NCBI RefSeq assembly: GCF_013346665.1
Contig: NZ_JABVBB010000037.1
Location: forward strand, 89,374 to 153,373
From: Sulfitobacter maritimus
GTDB taxonomy: Bacteria; Pseudomonadota; Alphaproteobacteria; Rhodobacterales; Rhodobacteraceae
DNA length: 64,000 bases
Direction of reading: 5' to 3'
Shown here: positions 45,441 through 53,928 of the stretch, in pieces
How the letters are laid out: each line of letters begins with the position of its first letter
Numbering within the stretch: position 1 is the first letter of the stretch
The notes under the pieces: generated by a model
Seen by the model: only the letters and a program-made list of their open reading frames with translations
The model's database searches: none
What the model was told of the DNA's origin: nothing
Translations under genes and position numbers: made by a program

Positions 45441-46759
45441 GTCACTATCCTTCGGTAGGGGATCAGCAGGAGCCCGCCGTAGAGAGCGCTTCCAAGGGTG
45501 AGTTGGACCGGGACGGGCAAGGGTGGGAGCAGGGCAAAGAGCGCGGCAACCGTAGCAGCGGCGCAGAGGGGCGCGATGAGGGGGGAAAGGGCTGCGAGCG
45601 AGAGGCCAAGGCGCGGCAGGGCGCGGGGGAGGAGCCATAGGGCGGTTAAGAGCGCCGCGAGGCTGATGGCGGCGGAGAGAGCGGTCGGGGATTGCCCGAA
45701 GGGGGTGAGGGCGCAGGTTAGGCCCACGAGAAGCAGCGCGCGGTGGAGCATCAGGCGGGTGTGGCCAGCAGCGATGAGGGCTTGATTGATCGGCATGAGC
45801 AGGGCCGATAGCAGACCAAACCCTGCGAGGGCGGTAAGGATCGGTATGGCCGCCTCTGCTGGGGAGGGGCCGATGAGCAGGGGCAGAGTGTGAGGGGCGG
45901 CAAGGAGGGTTGCGCTCCAGACCCAGAGGGAGAACGCGGCGGTGAGGCGGAGGTGGTCGGGCAGGGCGGCTGCTCTTTGGCGAACCGAGAGCCGGCGCAA
46001 CTGGGGGAGGGCGAGGAAACGCAGAGGCGAGAGGGTCAGCGCTTCAATGAGACTGAGCATCCGGGCCGCGATTTGGAAAGCGCCGGCTGCAGGGAGGCCG
46101 AAGATGAGGGCGGTGAGGAGTTGCATGAGCGGGAAAAGGGCGGTGTTAAGGAGATCTCGGGCAGCGATTTCTATCACCAACCCGCTCAATAATCTCTGAT
46201 ACTGCCAGTTGGGACGGCTTTTCGGGCGCCATGCGGCCGAGTGCCATGACAGAGCCGTGGTTAGGGCAGCGTGACAGAGGGTGAAGCCCACCAATGCCCA
46301 TGCGCCGCTCTCATTTGATAACAGCCAAAGGGCAAGGGATGCGGCGAGGGACTGGCTTATCATGGTGCGCAACGCGAGGGCGCGGAGGTGGAGGCGCTTG
46401 CGGAGGATGCCTTCGGAGACCGCACTGATGCCGTGGAGGAGGGGGACGGCGCTAAGGGCGATGAGCAGCGGGGCGTTGAAGACGAAGCCTATGCCCGCGA
46501 AGCAGCACGTCAGGGCCGTGCCGCTGCCGAGTGACAGGGCAAAGAGGGCGTCTTGGCGCAGTTGGCGGGGGGCGAGGATGATCACGCTTTCACCGATCCC
46601 GGCTTTGTGTAGTCCTTGGGTGAGACGGATGGGGGCGTAGGCGGTGGCGAAAGCGCCGATCTCGGCCAAGGTGAGGAAACGCGCGGCGATGAGGAAGAGG
46701 CCCGCGTTGATGCCGACGCGGGACCATTGCAGGGCGAAAGACCAAAACCGTGGGCTCAT
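45437..46759 (-). CDS. Polysaccharide flippase (Wzx / MOP superfamily)
   Basis: 440 residues with about 12-14 hydrophobic segments. The ATG at 46759 overlaps the acyltransferase stop (ATGA) and gives MSPRFWSFALQWSRVGINAGLFLIAARFLTLAEIGAFATAYAPIRL, typical of the PST/MOP exporters, followed by GISAVSEGILRKRLHLRALALRTMISQSLAASLALWLL. It would flip lipid-linked repeat units across the inner membrane. Very GC- and Leu/Ala-rich, which creates long open frames on the other strand. Confidence 0.88.
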   Translation of the reverse strand: MSPRFWSFALQWSRVGINAGLFLIAARFLTLAEIGAFATAYAPIRLTQGLHKAGIGESVIILAPRQLRQDALFALSLGSGTALTCCFAGIGFVFNAPLLIALSAVPLLHGISAVSEGILRKRLHLRALALRTMISQSLAASLALWLLSNESGAWALVGFTLCHAALTTALSWHSAAWRPKSRPNWQYQRLLSGLVIEIAARDLLNTALFPLMQLLTALIFGLPAAGAFQIAARMLSLIEALTLSPLRFLALPQLRRLSVRQRAAALPDHLRLTAAFSLWVWSATLLAAPHTLPLLIGPSPAEAAIPILTALAGFGLLSALLMPINQALIAAGHTRLMLHRALLLVGLTCALTPFGQSPTALSAAISLAALLTALWLLPRALPRLGLSLAALSPLIAPLCAAATVAALFALLPPLPVPVQLTLGSALYGGLLLIPYRRIVT

Positions 46760-47769
46760 GCGGGGACGACCTTTTGGGATTGGCGGCTGCGCAAAAATGG
46801 GCGCTCTAAGAACAGATGGGTGAGGGTCCCAAGGCAGAGCGCAAAGAAGCAGGTCATGACGACATAGGCCCACGCGCCAAGTGGCGTTGCGGGGAGCAGC
46901 GGCAGGAGCAAAAGGGTCGCCGCGCGCAGGGCGAAGCGGTGCGATAGGTAGAAGGCGTAGGAAGCATCTCCGAGCAACTGTCCGGGGACTGCGCACTTGG
47001 GGCAGAAAAGCGTGGCTGCTGCGACGATCAGGGCGGCGGGGAGGCCGGCGGCGAGGAAGCGGGGCAGGGGCAGCGGATCAAGCACAACGAGGAGCGCGAA
47101 GCCGAAAGCTAGGGTCAGCGTGCAGAGGATCGGGTTGGGGCATGTCTTTCCGCTTTGCCAAAGGCGGGCGAGGGCGATGCCGAAGAGGAATTCGAGGATC
47201 AGGGGGTTTGTCCAAAAGACGACTTGCGGGAGGTGAAACTCGACCGTCAGCCCGAGCGTGGCGAGGACGAGTAGCAGGCCCGAAACTGTCACGAGCGGAC
47301 GACGCAGCGCGAGGCAGAGGGCCATCACTGCATAGAAGAAGATTTCGTAATTGAGCGTCCAGCCCAGCGACAGCACGGGCGCGATGCGGCCATCGGGGCG
47401 GGCGTGGGGGAAAAAAGCGTAGGAACTGACAATCTGCACAAAATCGAGCGGGGTGTCTTTGACAGCGCCGGGAAGCAGCAGCAAGGCCGCGACCATGAGC
47501 GTGGTGAAGAAGTAGTAGAGTGGTGCGACGCGCAGCAAGCGCCGCCAGAGGAAAGATCGGGGGCGGCCAAGGTAACGCTGCGCGGAAAGGGTGATGACGA
47601 AACCGGAAACGACGAAGAAGATATCAACGCCTCGGGTCCACGGAACGGCGTCTCCGGGCAGGGGGAGGGCGAAGTAGTGTTCGGCCTCGGCCAAGACATG
47701 GCCGATCAACACCATTACGGCGGCGAGCCCGCGGAGGGCCTGGAGGCCAGGGAGTTTAGACGCCTTCAT
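46756..47769 (-). CDS. Acyltransferase family 3 (OafA/ExoZ-like)
   Basis: 337 residues, about ten helices. N-terminal LPGLQALRGLAAVMVLIGHVL (catalytic-type His in helix 1), GVDIFFVVSGFVITLSAQRYLGRPRSFLWRRLLRVAPLYYFFT with the conserved Arg-rich loop, SLGWTLNYEIFFYAVMAL and DASYAFYLSHRFALR are acyltransferase-3 landmarks. It most likely O-acetylates the polysaccharide repeat unit. Overlaps the Wzy-like gene by 14 bp and the flippase by ATGA. Confidence 0.93.
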   Translation of the reverse strand: MKASKLPGLQALRGLAAVMVLIGHVLAEAEHYFALPLPGDAVPWTRGVDIFFVVSGFVITLSAQRYLGRPRSFLWRRLLRVAPLYYFFTTLMVAALLLLPGAVKDTPLDFVQIVSSYAFFPHARPDGRIAPVLSLGWTLNYEIFFYAVMALCLALRRPLVTVSGLLLVLATLGLTVEFHLPQVVFWTNPLILEFLFGIALARLWQSGKTCPNPILCTLTLAFGFALLVVLDPLPLPRFLAAGLPAALIVAAATLFCPKCAVPGQLLGDASYAFYLSHRFALRAATLLLLPLLPATPLGAWAYVVMTCFFALCLGTLTHLFLERPFLRSRQSQKVVPA

Positions 47770-49120
47770 GCTGGGGCGTCTTTTCAGCAGGACCGTGTCT
47801 TTGGGACGTGAAGAGTATCATTTGGCGGACCAGAGTGTCAGGCAAAGGCGGGGGCTGCTTCTGTGGTTTTCGCCGGGAGCGAAACAGCGGGAGCACAGGT
47901 TGCGGCTGCAAGGCTGGCCGCTGCGTTGCCAATTTCAAAAGCCCTGCGATAAGAGCGAGTGAAAACAGCAGGTTCTGATGTGTGAAATAGACGGAATGGT
48001 TGGAAAACATAAGCGACGCGCCGATTTGCGCATAGGCCACGGCAAAACCAAGCGACTGCTGCGCCCGCAGGAAAATACGCCGGATCACAAAGCCGACGAG
48101 GGCAAGGAACAGCGCCCCCAGCAGCGGTCCGAAATCCACATAGGCGGCAGTCAGAAGCGGAAATTTGCCTCCGCCCAGCACAGCCTGTAGCGCCTCGGCG
48201 CGGGGGGCGAGGATACGGGCAAAATAACCGTCGGTGAAGGTGAGGAACATCACGCCCTCAAGGTTCAATGCGCCCCAAGTGTGTGGGATTTCGACAGCGA
48301 GCGGTGCAAAACCGTTCCACATGTCGTTCACAAGATAGAAGGCCAGCTTTTGCGTGCCTATGTCGAGGGTTGACCGGTCAATCATCGGATTGGTGATCGC
48401 CTCGCGGGCCATCCAGAGGCCGAGAAAGAGCGCCACGGCCAGCAAGCTCCAGATCCAGCCGATCAGGCGCCGCCGGATCAGGCAGGCGACGAGGTAACAC
48501 GACAGGAGCAGTTGCAGCAGCAGCAGGCGTTGGCTCATGACAATCGGCAGCACGAAGAGCGCCAGCGTGTTGCCGATCAGGGTGGCGAGAAGCAGGCCAC
48601 GGATTTGTCGGGGCAGGGGGCCGAGGCACAAGATCGCCGTCGCCAGACAGGCCGTGGCGGGCAGGGCGGCATAGAATAGGCGCATGCCGGTGAAAAGTTT
48701 GTTCTCTAGCAACAGGTCGCGGGTGGTCAGACTGTCGATATAGACGGAGGCCGCGAGGTTGATGAGGCCGCCGGCCTTGGTAGCTGCGGTCGCGATCCAA
48801 AGGGCGGTGACGCCAAGCAGCACGAGGTTAACAACGATTGTAAGATAGCCCGCGCGGACCAGCCTGATTTGCACCGTGCTAGGGCGGTTGCGGCGGCGCG
48901 AGAAATGCCCGGCCATATCGCCCACCGCATAGGCCAGCAGGGCCAACAGCACCCATGCCAGCCCGGTGGCAGTGAAAACAGAAAGGCTCAAATGTTCGCG
49001 GCGCATGAAGATTTGCACCAGATCGAGATGGTCAAGATAGGTGAGCGTAAGGGCAACGCCGGCACCCGAAAGGCTCCAACAGATAAGCAGCAGCGCAAGA
49101 GGGGAGAGCGCCCGTCTCAT
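47756..49120 (-). CDS. Wzy-like polysaccharide polymerase / O-antigen ligase-type membrane protein
   Basis: 454 residues, about 11-12 helices and a long periplasmic region about 235-320 (ITNPMIDRSTLDIGTQKLAFYLVNDMWNGFAPLAVEIPHTWGALNLEGVMFLTFTDGYF), then LLTAAYVDFGPLLGALFLALVGFV, a pattern shared by oligosaccharide repeat-unit polymerases. Sequence conservation of Wzy proteins is weak, so the call rests on topology and position between sulfotransferase, acyltransferase and flippase genes. The start overlaps the sulfotransferase stop (ATGA). Confidence 0.75.
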   Translation of the reverse strand: MRRALSPLALLLICWSLSGAGVALTLTYLDHLDLVQIFMRREHLSLSVFTATGLAWVLLALLAYAVGDMAGHFSRRRNRPSTVQIRLVRAGYLTIVVNLVLLGVTALWIATAATKAGGLINLAASVYIDSLTTRDLLLENKLFTGMRLFYAALPATACLATAILCLGPLPRQIRGLLLATLIGNTLALFVLPIVMSQRLLLLQLLLSCYLVACLIRRRLIGWIWSLLAVALFLGLWMAREAITNPMIDRSTLDIGTQKLAFYLVNDMWNGFAPLAVEIPHTWGALNLEGVMFLTFTDGYFARILAPRAEALQAVLGGGKFPLLTAAYVDFGPLLGALFLALVGFVIRRIFLRAQQSLGFAVAYAQIGASLMFSNHSVYFTHQNLLFSLALIAGLLKLATQRPALQPQPVLPLFRSRRKPQKQPPPLPDTLVRQMILFTSQRHGPAEKTPQHEGV

Positions 49121-49815
49121 GCCGCAATGCCTGCGGTTTGAACCGCTTGGTAAACCGCGATGTCAGCTGCACAGAGTGCTTCGATCAGAGGGCGGAGGTC
49201 GGCGGGGATTTTCGTGGGCACGGGGGCCCCGTTGCGCCGCCAGCGCGGCAGGGGGGTGCCAATATGGCGCCGCAACTGATCCGCGAAAGTGCGGGGTTGA
49301 GACAGGTCACCAACGATGTCGAACCGGGCAAGCGCGGCACCTGCACGGGCGATCAGAGGGGTGGGGTCTTTGCCCGGCTGAAGGCTCTGACTTGCGAAAT
49401 AAAAGCGGTATTGCGAGGCCAACCGCGCGGCATCAGGCGTGTCAAGGAAGGCCGCTAAAGTCGCTGGTCGCAATGGATCGGGGTGGCGGCGCTTTAAATA
49501 GTTATAATGCGATACGAACCGCGCCACCGGATCGCGCAGCAGCGTGACGAAACGATAGTGCCGCGCAGCGCCATCGTGGAGCTGCGGGTCATATTGCACA
49601 TGGCCGGAGATCATCCGGGTGCCTTGGGCGACCAGTTCGTGCAGTTGCACCCGGCGGCGCGCGTAATCTGCCCGCAATCGAGGCGCGGCAGGCAGCGCGG
49701 GATCGCCGGGGTTTAGGTCAATCCCCGCTTGCGACAGAAAATAGCGCAACCGCAGCGCCGCGCCAAAGCTGGAGCCGCCGCACTTCGGAACGTGGATGTA
49801 GATGATCCGGGGCAT
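49117..49815 (-). CDS. Sulfotransferase (family 2 type)
   Basis: 232 residues. The 5'-phosphosulfate loop is HVPKCGGSSFGAAL at residue 8 and the 3'-phosphate-binding segment is VTLLRDPVARFVSHYNYLKRR about residue 92; both bind PAPS. Carbohydrate family-2 sulfotransferases have this arrangement. First gene of the coupled glycan operon, so the polymer or its precursor is probably sulfated, as known for some marine exopolysaccharides. Modification of a lipid or other acceptor is the alternative. Confidence 0.88.
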   Translation of the reverse strand: MPRIIYIHVPKCGGSSFGAALRLRYFLSQAGIDLNPGDPALPAAPRLRADYARRRVQLHELVAQGTRMISGHVQYDPQLHDGAARHYRFVTLLRDPVARFVSHYNYLKRRHPDPLRPATLAAFLDTPDAARLASQYRFYFASQSLQPGKDPTPLIARAGAALARFDIVGDLSQPRTFADQLRRHIGTPLPRWRRNGAPVPTKIPADLRPLIEALCAADIAVYQAVQTAGIAA

Positions 49816-49987
49816 GGGGCGTCCTTCGGCTGGGCGAGCGGTGCCGCGTTAGGGGTTTAGAAAGGATTGCAGCGGTTTGGTTAACGCGCGCTTAACGGCG
49901 GTGAGATGCGGCGCGTGCAGCGCTATCTTGAAAATTGGCGGGGGAAGTAATACCTTCAATTAGGCATTCCTTACTGAGGCGATTCCG

Positions 49988-50236
49988 ATGCAGACCACCG
50001 TGACATCCAAGGGCCAAGTCACCATCCCCAAGGCCGTGCGTGACCTATTGGGTCTGCATGCGGGCAGCAAAGTCAGCTTCCGCCGGACCGATGATGGGCG
50101 GGTGGAGCTTGTCCCGCAGGAAGAGGGGCCTGCCAAGAGCAGCTTTGCCCAGTTTCGCGGCCATGCGGGGGCTGGAATGGATACCGCCGCGATTATGGCG
50201 CTGACCCGAGATTTGCCAGCGGAGCCAGATGCTTGA
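49988..50236 (+). CDS. AbrB/SpoVT-domain antitoxin (VapB type)
   Basis: 82 residues. Swapped-hairpin DNA-binding domain about 1-45 (MQTTVTSKGQVTIPKAVRDLLGLHAGSKVSFRRTDDGRVELVP) and a C-terminal toxin-neutralising tail. It overlaps the PIN toxin gene by TTGA. Just upstream (about 49948-49975) gtaatacct...aggcattccttac contains imperfect inverted half-sites that could be its operator. It would repress the operon and inhibit VapC. Confidence 0.93.
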   Translation: MQTTVTSKGQVTIPKAVRDLLGLHAGSKVSFRRTDDGRVELVPQEEGPAKSSFAQFRGHAGAGMDTAAIMALTRDLPAEPDA

Positions 50237-50646
50237 CGCTGGTTGATACCAATGTGCTGCTGGATTTGGTCACCGACGATCCGCAGTTTGCGGACTGGTC
50301 GATTGCGCAACTCGAAGCCGCCTCGTTGGTCGGTCCGCTGCTGATTGATGATGTGATCTATGCGGAACTGTCGGTGCGTTATGAGAGCAAGGAACAGCTT
50401 GATACCTTCATCGATGGCATCGGGTTGAAGCGCGAGCCTATTCCAGATGCGGCGCTGTTTCTCGCCGCGAAAGTCTTTCGCACATATCGCAAGGCGGGCG
50501 GTACGCGCAGCGGTGTTTTGCCCGATTTCTTTATCGGCGCCCATGCTGCAGTGCGGGCCGTGCCGCTGCTAACCCGCGATCAGGGGCGTTACCGAAGCTA
50601 CTATCCGACCGTCGAGCTGATCGCGCCGGTTAAAGATAAATTATAA
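50233..50646 (+). CDS. PIN-domain RNase toxin (VapC type)
   Basis: 137 residues from a TTG start overlapping the antitoxin stop. PIN acidic site: Asp in LVDTNVLLDL, Glu in VIYAELSVRY and Asp in GVLPDFFIGAHA, with LLTRDQGRYRSYYP at the end. VapC toxins cut tRNA or rRNA in a Mg2+-dependent way. All key acidic residues are present, so it appears active. It may stabilise the surrounding island by addiction. Confidence 0.93.
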   Translation: MTLVDTNVLLDLVTDDPQFADWSIAQLEAASLVGPLLIDDVIYAELSVRYESKEQLDTFIDGIGLKREPIPDAALFLAAKVFRTYRKAGGTRSGVLPDFFIGAHAAVRAVPLLTRDQGRYRSYYPTVELIAPVKDKL

Positions 50647-50737
50647 GAAAATCGCGTCTGTTAAGCATCTGGTAAGACCTTAAGCGCGAAGTTGGCGGTG
50701 TCGAACTGGGTGGGAGCCTGAGTTTCGAGGGCTGCCG

Positions 50738-51919
50738 ATGCATATTGTTCACCTGCTCACCCGCCTTTTGCGGGCCGGATCCGAAGAGAATACGCTTGAG
50801 ACCTGTCGTTGGCAGATTGCACAGGGACATAGGGTGTCCCTCATCCACGGGGCCGCGCCGGACCCCTATTGGCAAGATCATCTGCCAAGCGGCCTTCATC
50901 GGATCGCCCTGCCAGAAATGGTGCATCCGGTCCATCCGCTCCAAGACATGCGGGCCATCCTGCGCCTGCGCCAGCTTTACCGCGCGATGCAGCCAGATGT
51001 GATCCATACCCATCAAAGCAAAGCGGGTGTTCTTGGCCGTCTTGCTGCACGGGCTGTACCGGAGGCGGTGGTGGCACATGGGGTTCACATCATCCCATTC
51101 GAAGGGGTTACCCCGGCCAAACGCGCGCTTTACCTCGCCGCAGAGCGGTTGGCCGCGCGACAGACGGATGTGTTTATTGGCGTTTCCGAAGCGGTGGGCC
51201 GGGCCTATGTCAGCGCGGGGATCGCCCGACGGGGGCGGGTGCATTGTGTCCGCTCGGGCATGGACATCGCACGCTTTCGCAGACCCGCGCTGCCAGCCGA
51301 TTGGCGTGACCTGTTAGGGGTGACGGGCGGAAATGCGCGTCCGCGCGTGGTGCTGATGATGGCGGCTTTCGAACGGCGCAAACGTCACGTGCCATTCCTG
51401 CGCGCCTTTGCGCGGGTGGCGGATACGCTGCCGGATCTGAAGCTGCTTTTGGCTGGCGCCGGACCAGAAGAGACGCGTGTGCGCGCAGAGGTGGCGCGTC
51501 TGGGACTACAGGACAAAGTCGTCTTTTGCGGTCATCGGCCTGATCCGGAGGCCCTGTTCGCACTTGCCGATCTGTCAATACTCACCTCCGCGCGGGAAGG
51601 TCTGCCACGCGTTGCCGTGCAATCTATGGCGGCGGGTTGTCCGATGGTGGTGCAGGACCTGCCGGGGATTGATGAGATTATCGACCATGGACGTAACGGT
51701 TTGGTCGCGGATGGCGGCGATATGGACGATGCGGTGCGGCTGATGTCGGATTTGTTGTATGACGACCAGCGCTTAAATCGCCTGCGGAAGGGCGCGCTTA
51801 CTACGGACGTAAGTGCTTGGGCGCTTGATGCGCTTGGCCGCCGTACAACCGCGCTCTACGGCTTGCCGGTCCGCCGATCGCGTTTTGCGGGGGCGAGTCA
51901 CGAATTGGAACTGGCATGA
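50738..51919 (+). CDS. Glycosyltransferase family 4 protein (first of pair)
   Basis: 393 residues, GT-B fold. N-domain HIVHLLTRLLRAGSEENTLETCRWQIAQGHRVSLIHG and VIHTHQSKAGVLGRLAAR; C-domain RVVLMMAAFERRKRHVPFLRAFARV, LLLAGAGPEE and the donor-binding LADLSILTSAREGLPRVAVQSMAAGCPMV with the E-x7-E pattern (E in REGLP). A retaining transferase of unknown sugar. Overlaps the next glycosyltransferase gene by ATGA. Presumably adds a sugar to the island-encoded glycan. Confidence 0.93.
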   Translation: MHIVHLLTRLLRAGSEENTLETCRWQIAQGHRVSLIHGAAPDPYWQDHLPSGLHRIALPEMVHPVHPLQDMRAILRLRQLYRAMQPDVIHTHQSKAGVLGRLAARAVPEAVVAHGVHIIPFEGVTPAKRALYLAAERLAARQTDVFIGVSEAVGRAYVSAGIARRGRVHCVRSGMDIARFRRPALPADWRDLLGVTGGNARPRVVLMMAAFERRKRHVPFLRAFARVADTLPDLKLLLAGAGPEETRVRAEVARLGLQDKVVFCGHRPDPEALFALADLSILTSAREGLPRVAVQSMAAGCPMVVQDLPGIDEIIDHGRNGLVADGGDMDDAVRLMSDLLYDDQRLNRLRKGALTTDVSAWALDALGRRTTALYGLPVRRSRFAGASHELELA

Positions 51920-53052
51920 CGATTTATGTAAATGGTCGGTTTCTGACGCAGCCTCTCTCTGGCGTTCAGCGTTACGCCCACGAGATACTGGGGGCGTTGG
52001 ATCAAAAGCTTTGTCAGTCGCCTCATCTGACTGAACGGCTCGGTCCTATAGAGGTGTTGGTGCCAGAGCAGGTCGAGGCGCCCGATTGGCAAATGCTGCG
52101 CCTGCGCCATGTGCCGGGCGGGGGCGGGCACCTGTGGGAGCAGGGTGCGCTGTGGCGGGCCAGCCGAGACGGCGTTCTGATCAGCCTCGGCAATAGCGGC
52201 CCTTTGATGCACCGCGCCCATGTGTTGTGCTTGCACGACGCTAACCTGTGGGAGATTCCGGAAGCCTATGCCCTGCGGTACCGTCTGTGGCACCGCTTCC
52301 TGCGCCCCCGCCTTGCCCGCCGGGCGGCGGCGCTGCTTACGGTAAGCCGACATTCGGCCAAGGCGCTCGCGCGAAGGTTAAAGGTTGCCGAAGACCGCTT
52401 TCGCATCCTGCCCAATAGCGCAGACCATATGCTGCGCTTGCCGCCCGCGCCCGATGTTCCGGCACGCTATGGGTTGACGCGGGGCGGCTACCTGTTGAGT
52501 GTTGGCAACCACAGCCCCAACAAGAACCTGCGGGCGTTGATCGCCGCGCATGCCGCCTGCGGGGCGGAGGTGCCGCCGTTGGCGCTTGTCGGAGGTGACG
52601 TGCCGGGCCTTGTCGCCGAGGCGGCAGGCAGAAATGGCCGGGTCACCGCGCTCGGTCGGGTGCCGGACCGTGATCTGCGCGGGCTCTATGAGGGGGCGGC
52701 CGGGTTTGTCTTTGCGGCATTGCACGAGGGCTTTGGAATCCCGCCGCTTGAAGCGATGCGGCTAAACGTTCCGGTGGTCTGCGCGCGCAGCGGGGCGATG
52801 CCGGAAGTTCTGGGGGACGCACCGCTTTGGTTTGATCCGCGAGATGTTGATGATCTGGCGCGCGTGCTAAGGTATTTTGCGGAGATGAGCGGCGAGCAGG
52901 TGACAAGTATGATTGGCCGTGGGTATGCGGTCGCTGAGAAGCATTGTTGGCGGGAGAGTGCCGCGGAACTTGCAGCAATGCTCGTCACCGCCCTTGAAAC
53001 GTTAGCCCTGCGGCAATCTGCGCTTCCGGTTTCATCTGAGCTTCGAGCCTAA
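51916..53052 (+). CDS. Glycosyltransferase family 4 protein (second of pair)
   Basis: 378 residues, GT-B fold. N-terminal IYVNGRFLTQPLSGVQRYAHEIL is typical of the mannosyl/rhamnosyl-type GT4 group, HVLCLHDANLWEIPEAY and LTVSRHSAKALARRL follow, then YLLSVGNHSPNKNLRALIAAH and AAGFVFAALHEGFGIPPLEAMRLNVPVVCARSGAMPEVLG with the EGFGxPxxE donor motif. Coupled to the previous gene. Ends 17 bp from the convergent phosphatase gene. Confidence 0.94.
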   Translation: MTIYVNGRFLTQPLSGVQRYAHEILGALDQKLCQSPHLTERLGPIEVLVPEQVEAPDWQMLRLRHVPGGGGHLWEQGALWRASRDGVLISLGNSGPLMHRAHVLCLHDANLWEIPEAYALRYRLWHRFLRPRLARRAAALLTVSRHSAKALARRLKVAEDRFRILPNSADHMLRLPPAPDVPARYGLTRGGYLLSVGNHSPNKNLRALIAAHAACGAEVPPLALVGGDVPGLVAEAAGRNGRVTALGRVPDRDLRGLYEGAAGFVFAALHEGFGIPPLEAMRLNVPVVCARSGAMPEVLGDAPLWFDPRDVDDLARVLRYFAEMSGEQVTSMIGRGYAVAEKHCWRESAAELAAMLVTALETLALRQSALPVSSELRA

Positions 53053-53068
53053 TACCGTGGCGCGGTTA

Positions 53069-53794
53069 TTAGACGGTTTTGAAATTAGCCTGCCCGTCGG
53101 TTACCCATGCAGCCGTCAATCGGCCCGTTGCATAGGCGCCGGTGTCAATCGATATACGCCCTTGATCCGCGATAGGTGTGTCAACGATGGTGTGACCGTG
53201 CAGCACCCAGATACCGTCTTGTCGGGGGTGTTTGCCAAACTCTGCATGACCCCAGTGCAGCGTTTCGGGTGTCTGCTCTTCTATCGAAACATTCGGATCT
53301 GCGCCCGCATGGGCCACCACGACGTTTCCCGACCGCCACAGGGTCGGGCGACTGCGGAGCCATTGGATTAATTCCTCTCCCATCGCAGCTTTGAGTTTAT
53401 CTGCGAGGGCGTCCAATCCCGCCCCGCTTGTCCCCTCGCTGGCACCTGCCACGTCGAAGCTGGCCAAGGTTTGCAGCCCGCCATAGCGCAGCCAACGCGG
53501 CCCATGTTTCTGCGGATGATCCAAAAAATTGAGCATCATTTCTTCATGGTTGCCGGAAATGCAAACCACGTCTGGACGCGCTTGCAACATGCGCAGAGCC
53601 TCGGCGCTCTCATCGCCGCGGTCAACATAATCTCCGACGCAAACGATTTGCACATCGGTCATGCTATCAAGCGCGCGTGCCAGCAGATCCGCCCGACCGT
53701 GAATGTCACCAAGCGCCACAAAGGCCGCATCCGGCGCGATCGGCGGGAAGGGCGTTTTCGGTGCGAATAGCCCCTTGATCCAATTGCCAAGCAT
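53069..53794 (-). CDS. Calcineurin-like metallophosphatase (Ser/Thr phosphatase type)
   Basis: 241 residues with every metal-site motif of the PPP-like group in order: GDIHGRADLL, GDYVDRGDES, GNHEEMMLNFL, VVAHAGADP and LHGHTIVD. Cytosolic. Similar enzymes remove phosphate from proteins or dinucleotides; linkage to a polysaccharide tyrosine-kinase gene is suggestive but PPP enzymes are not the usual partner. Convergent with the GT4 pair. Confidence 0.93.
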   Translation of the reverse strand: MLGNWIKGLFAPKTPFPPIAPDAAFVALGDIHGRADLLARALDSMTDVQIVCVGDYVDRGDESAEALRMLQARPDVVCISGNHEEMMLNFLDHPQKHGPRWLRYGGLQTLASFDVAGASEGTSGAGLDALADKLKAAMGEELIQWLRSRPTLWRSGNVVVAHAGADPNVSIEEQTPETLHWGHAEFGKHPRQDGIWVLHGHTIVDTPIADQGRISIDTGAYATGRLTAAWVTDGQANFKTV

Positions 53795-53928
53795 ATATGA
53801 TGTGTCGTCCTTTAGGGTGTTGCAACAGGACCGCCGTGCAGGCCTATTTTTTAGGCGGTTTGCTGGCCATTGTGAAGTCTCCGCAGGGGTCTGCTAAGTG
53901 GTCTTGAGAAGTTTAAGTTTTTATCTCC

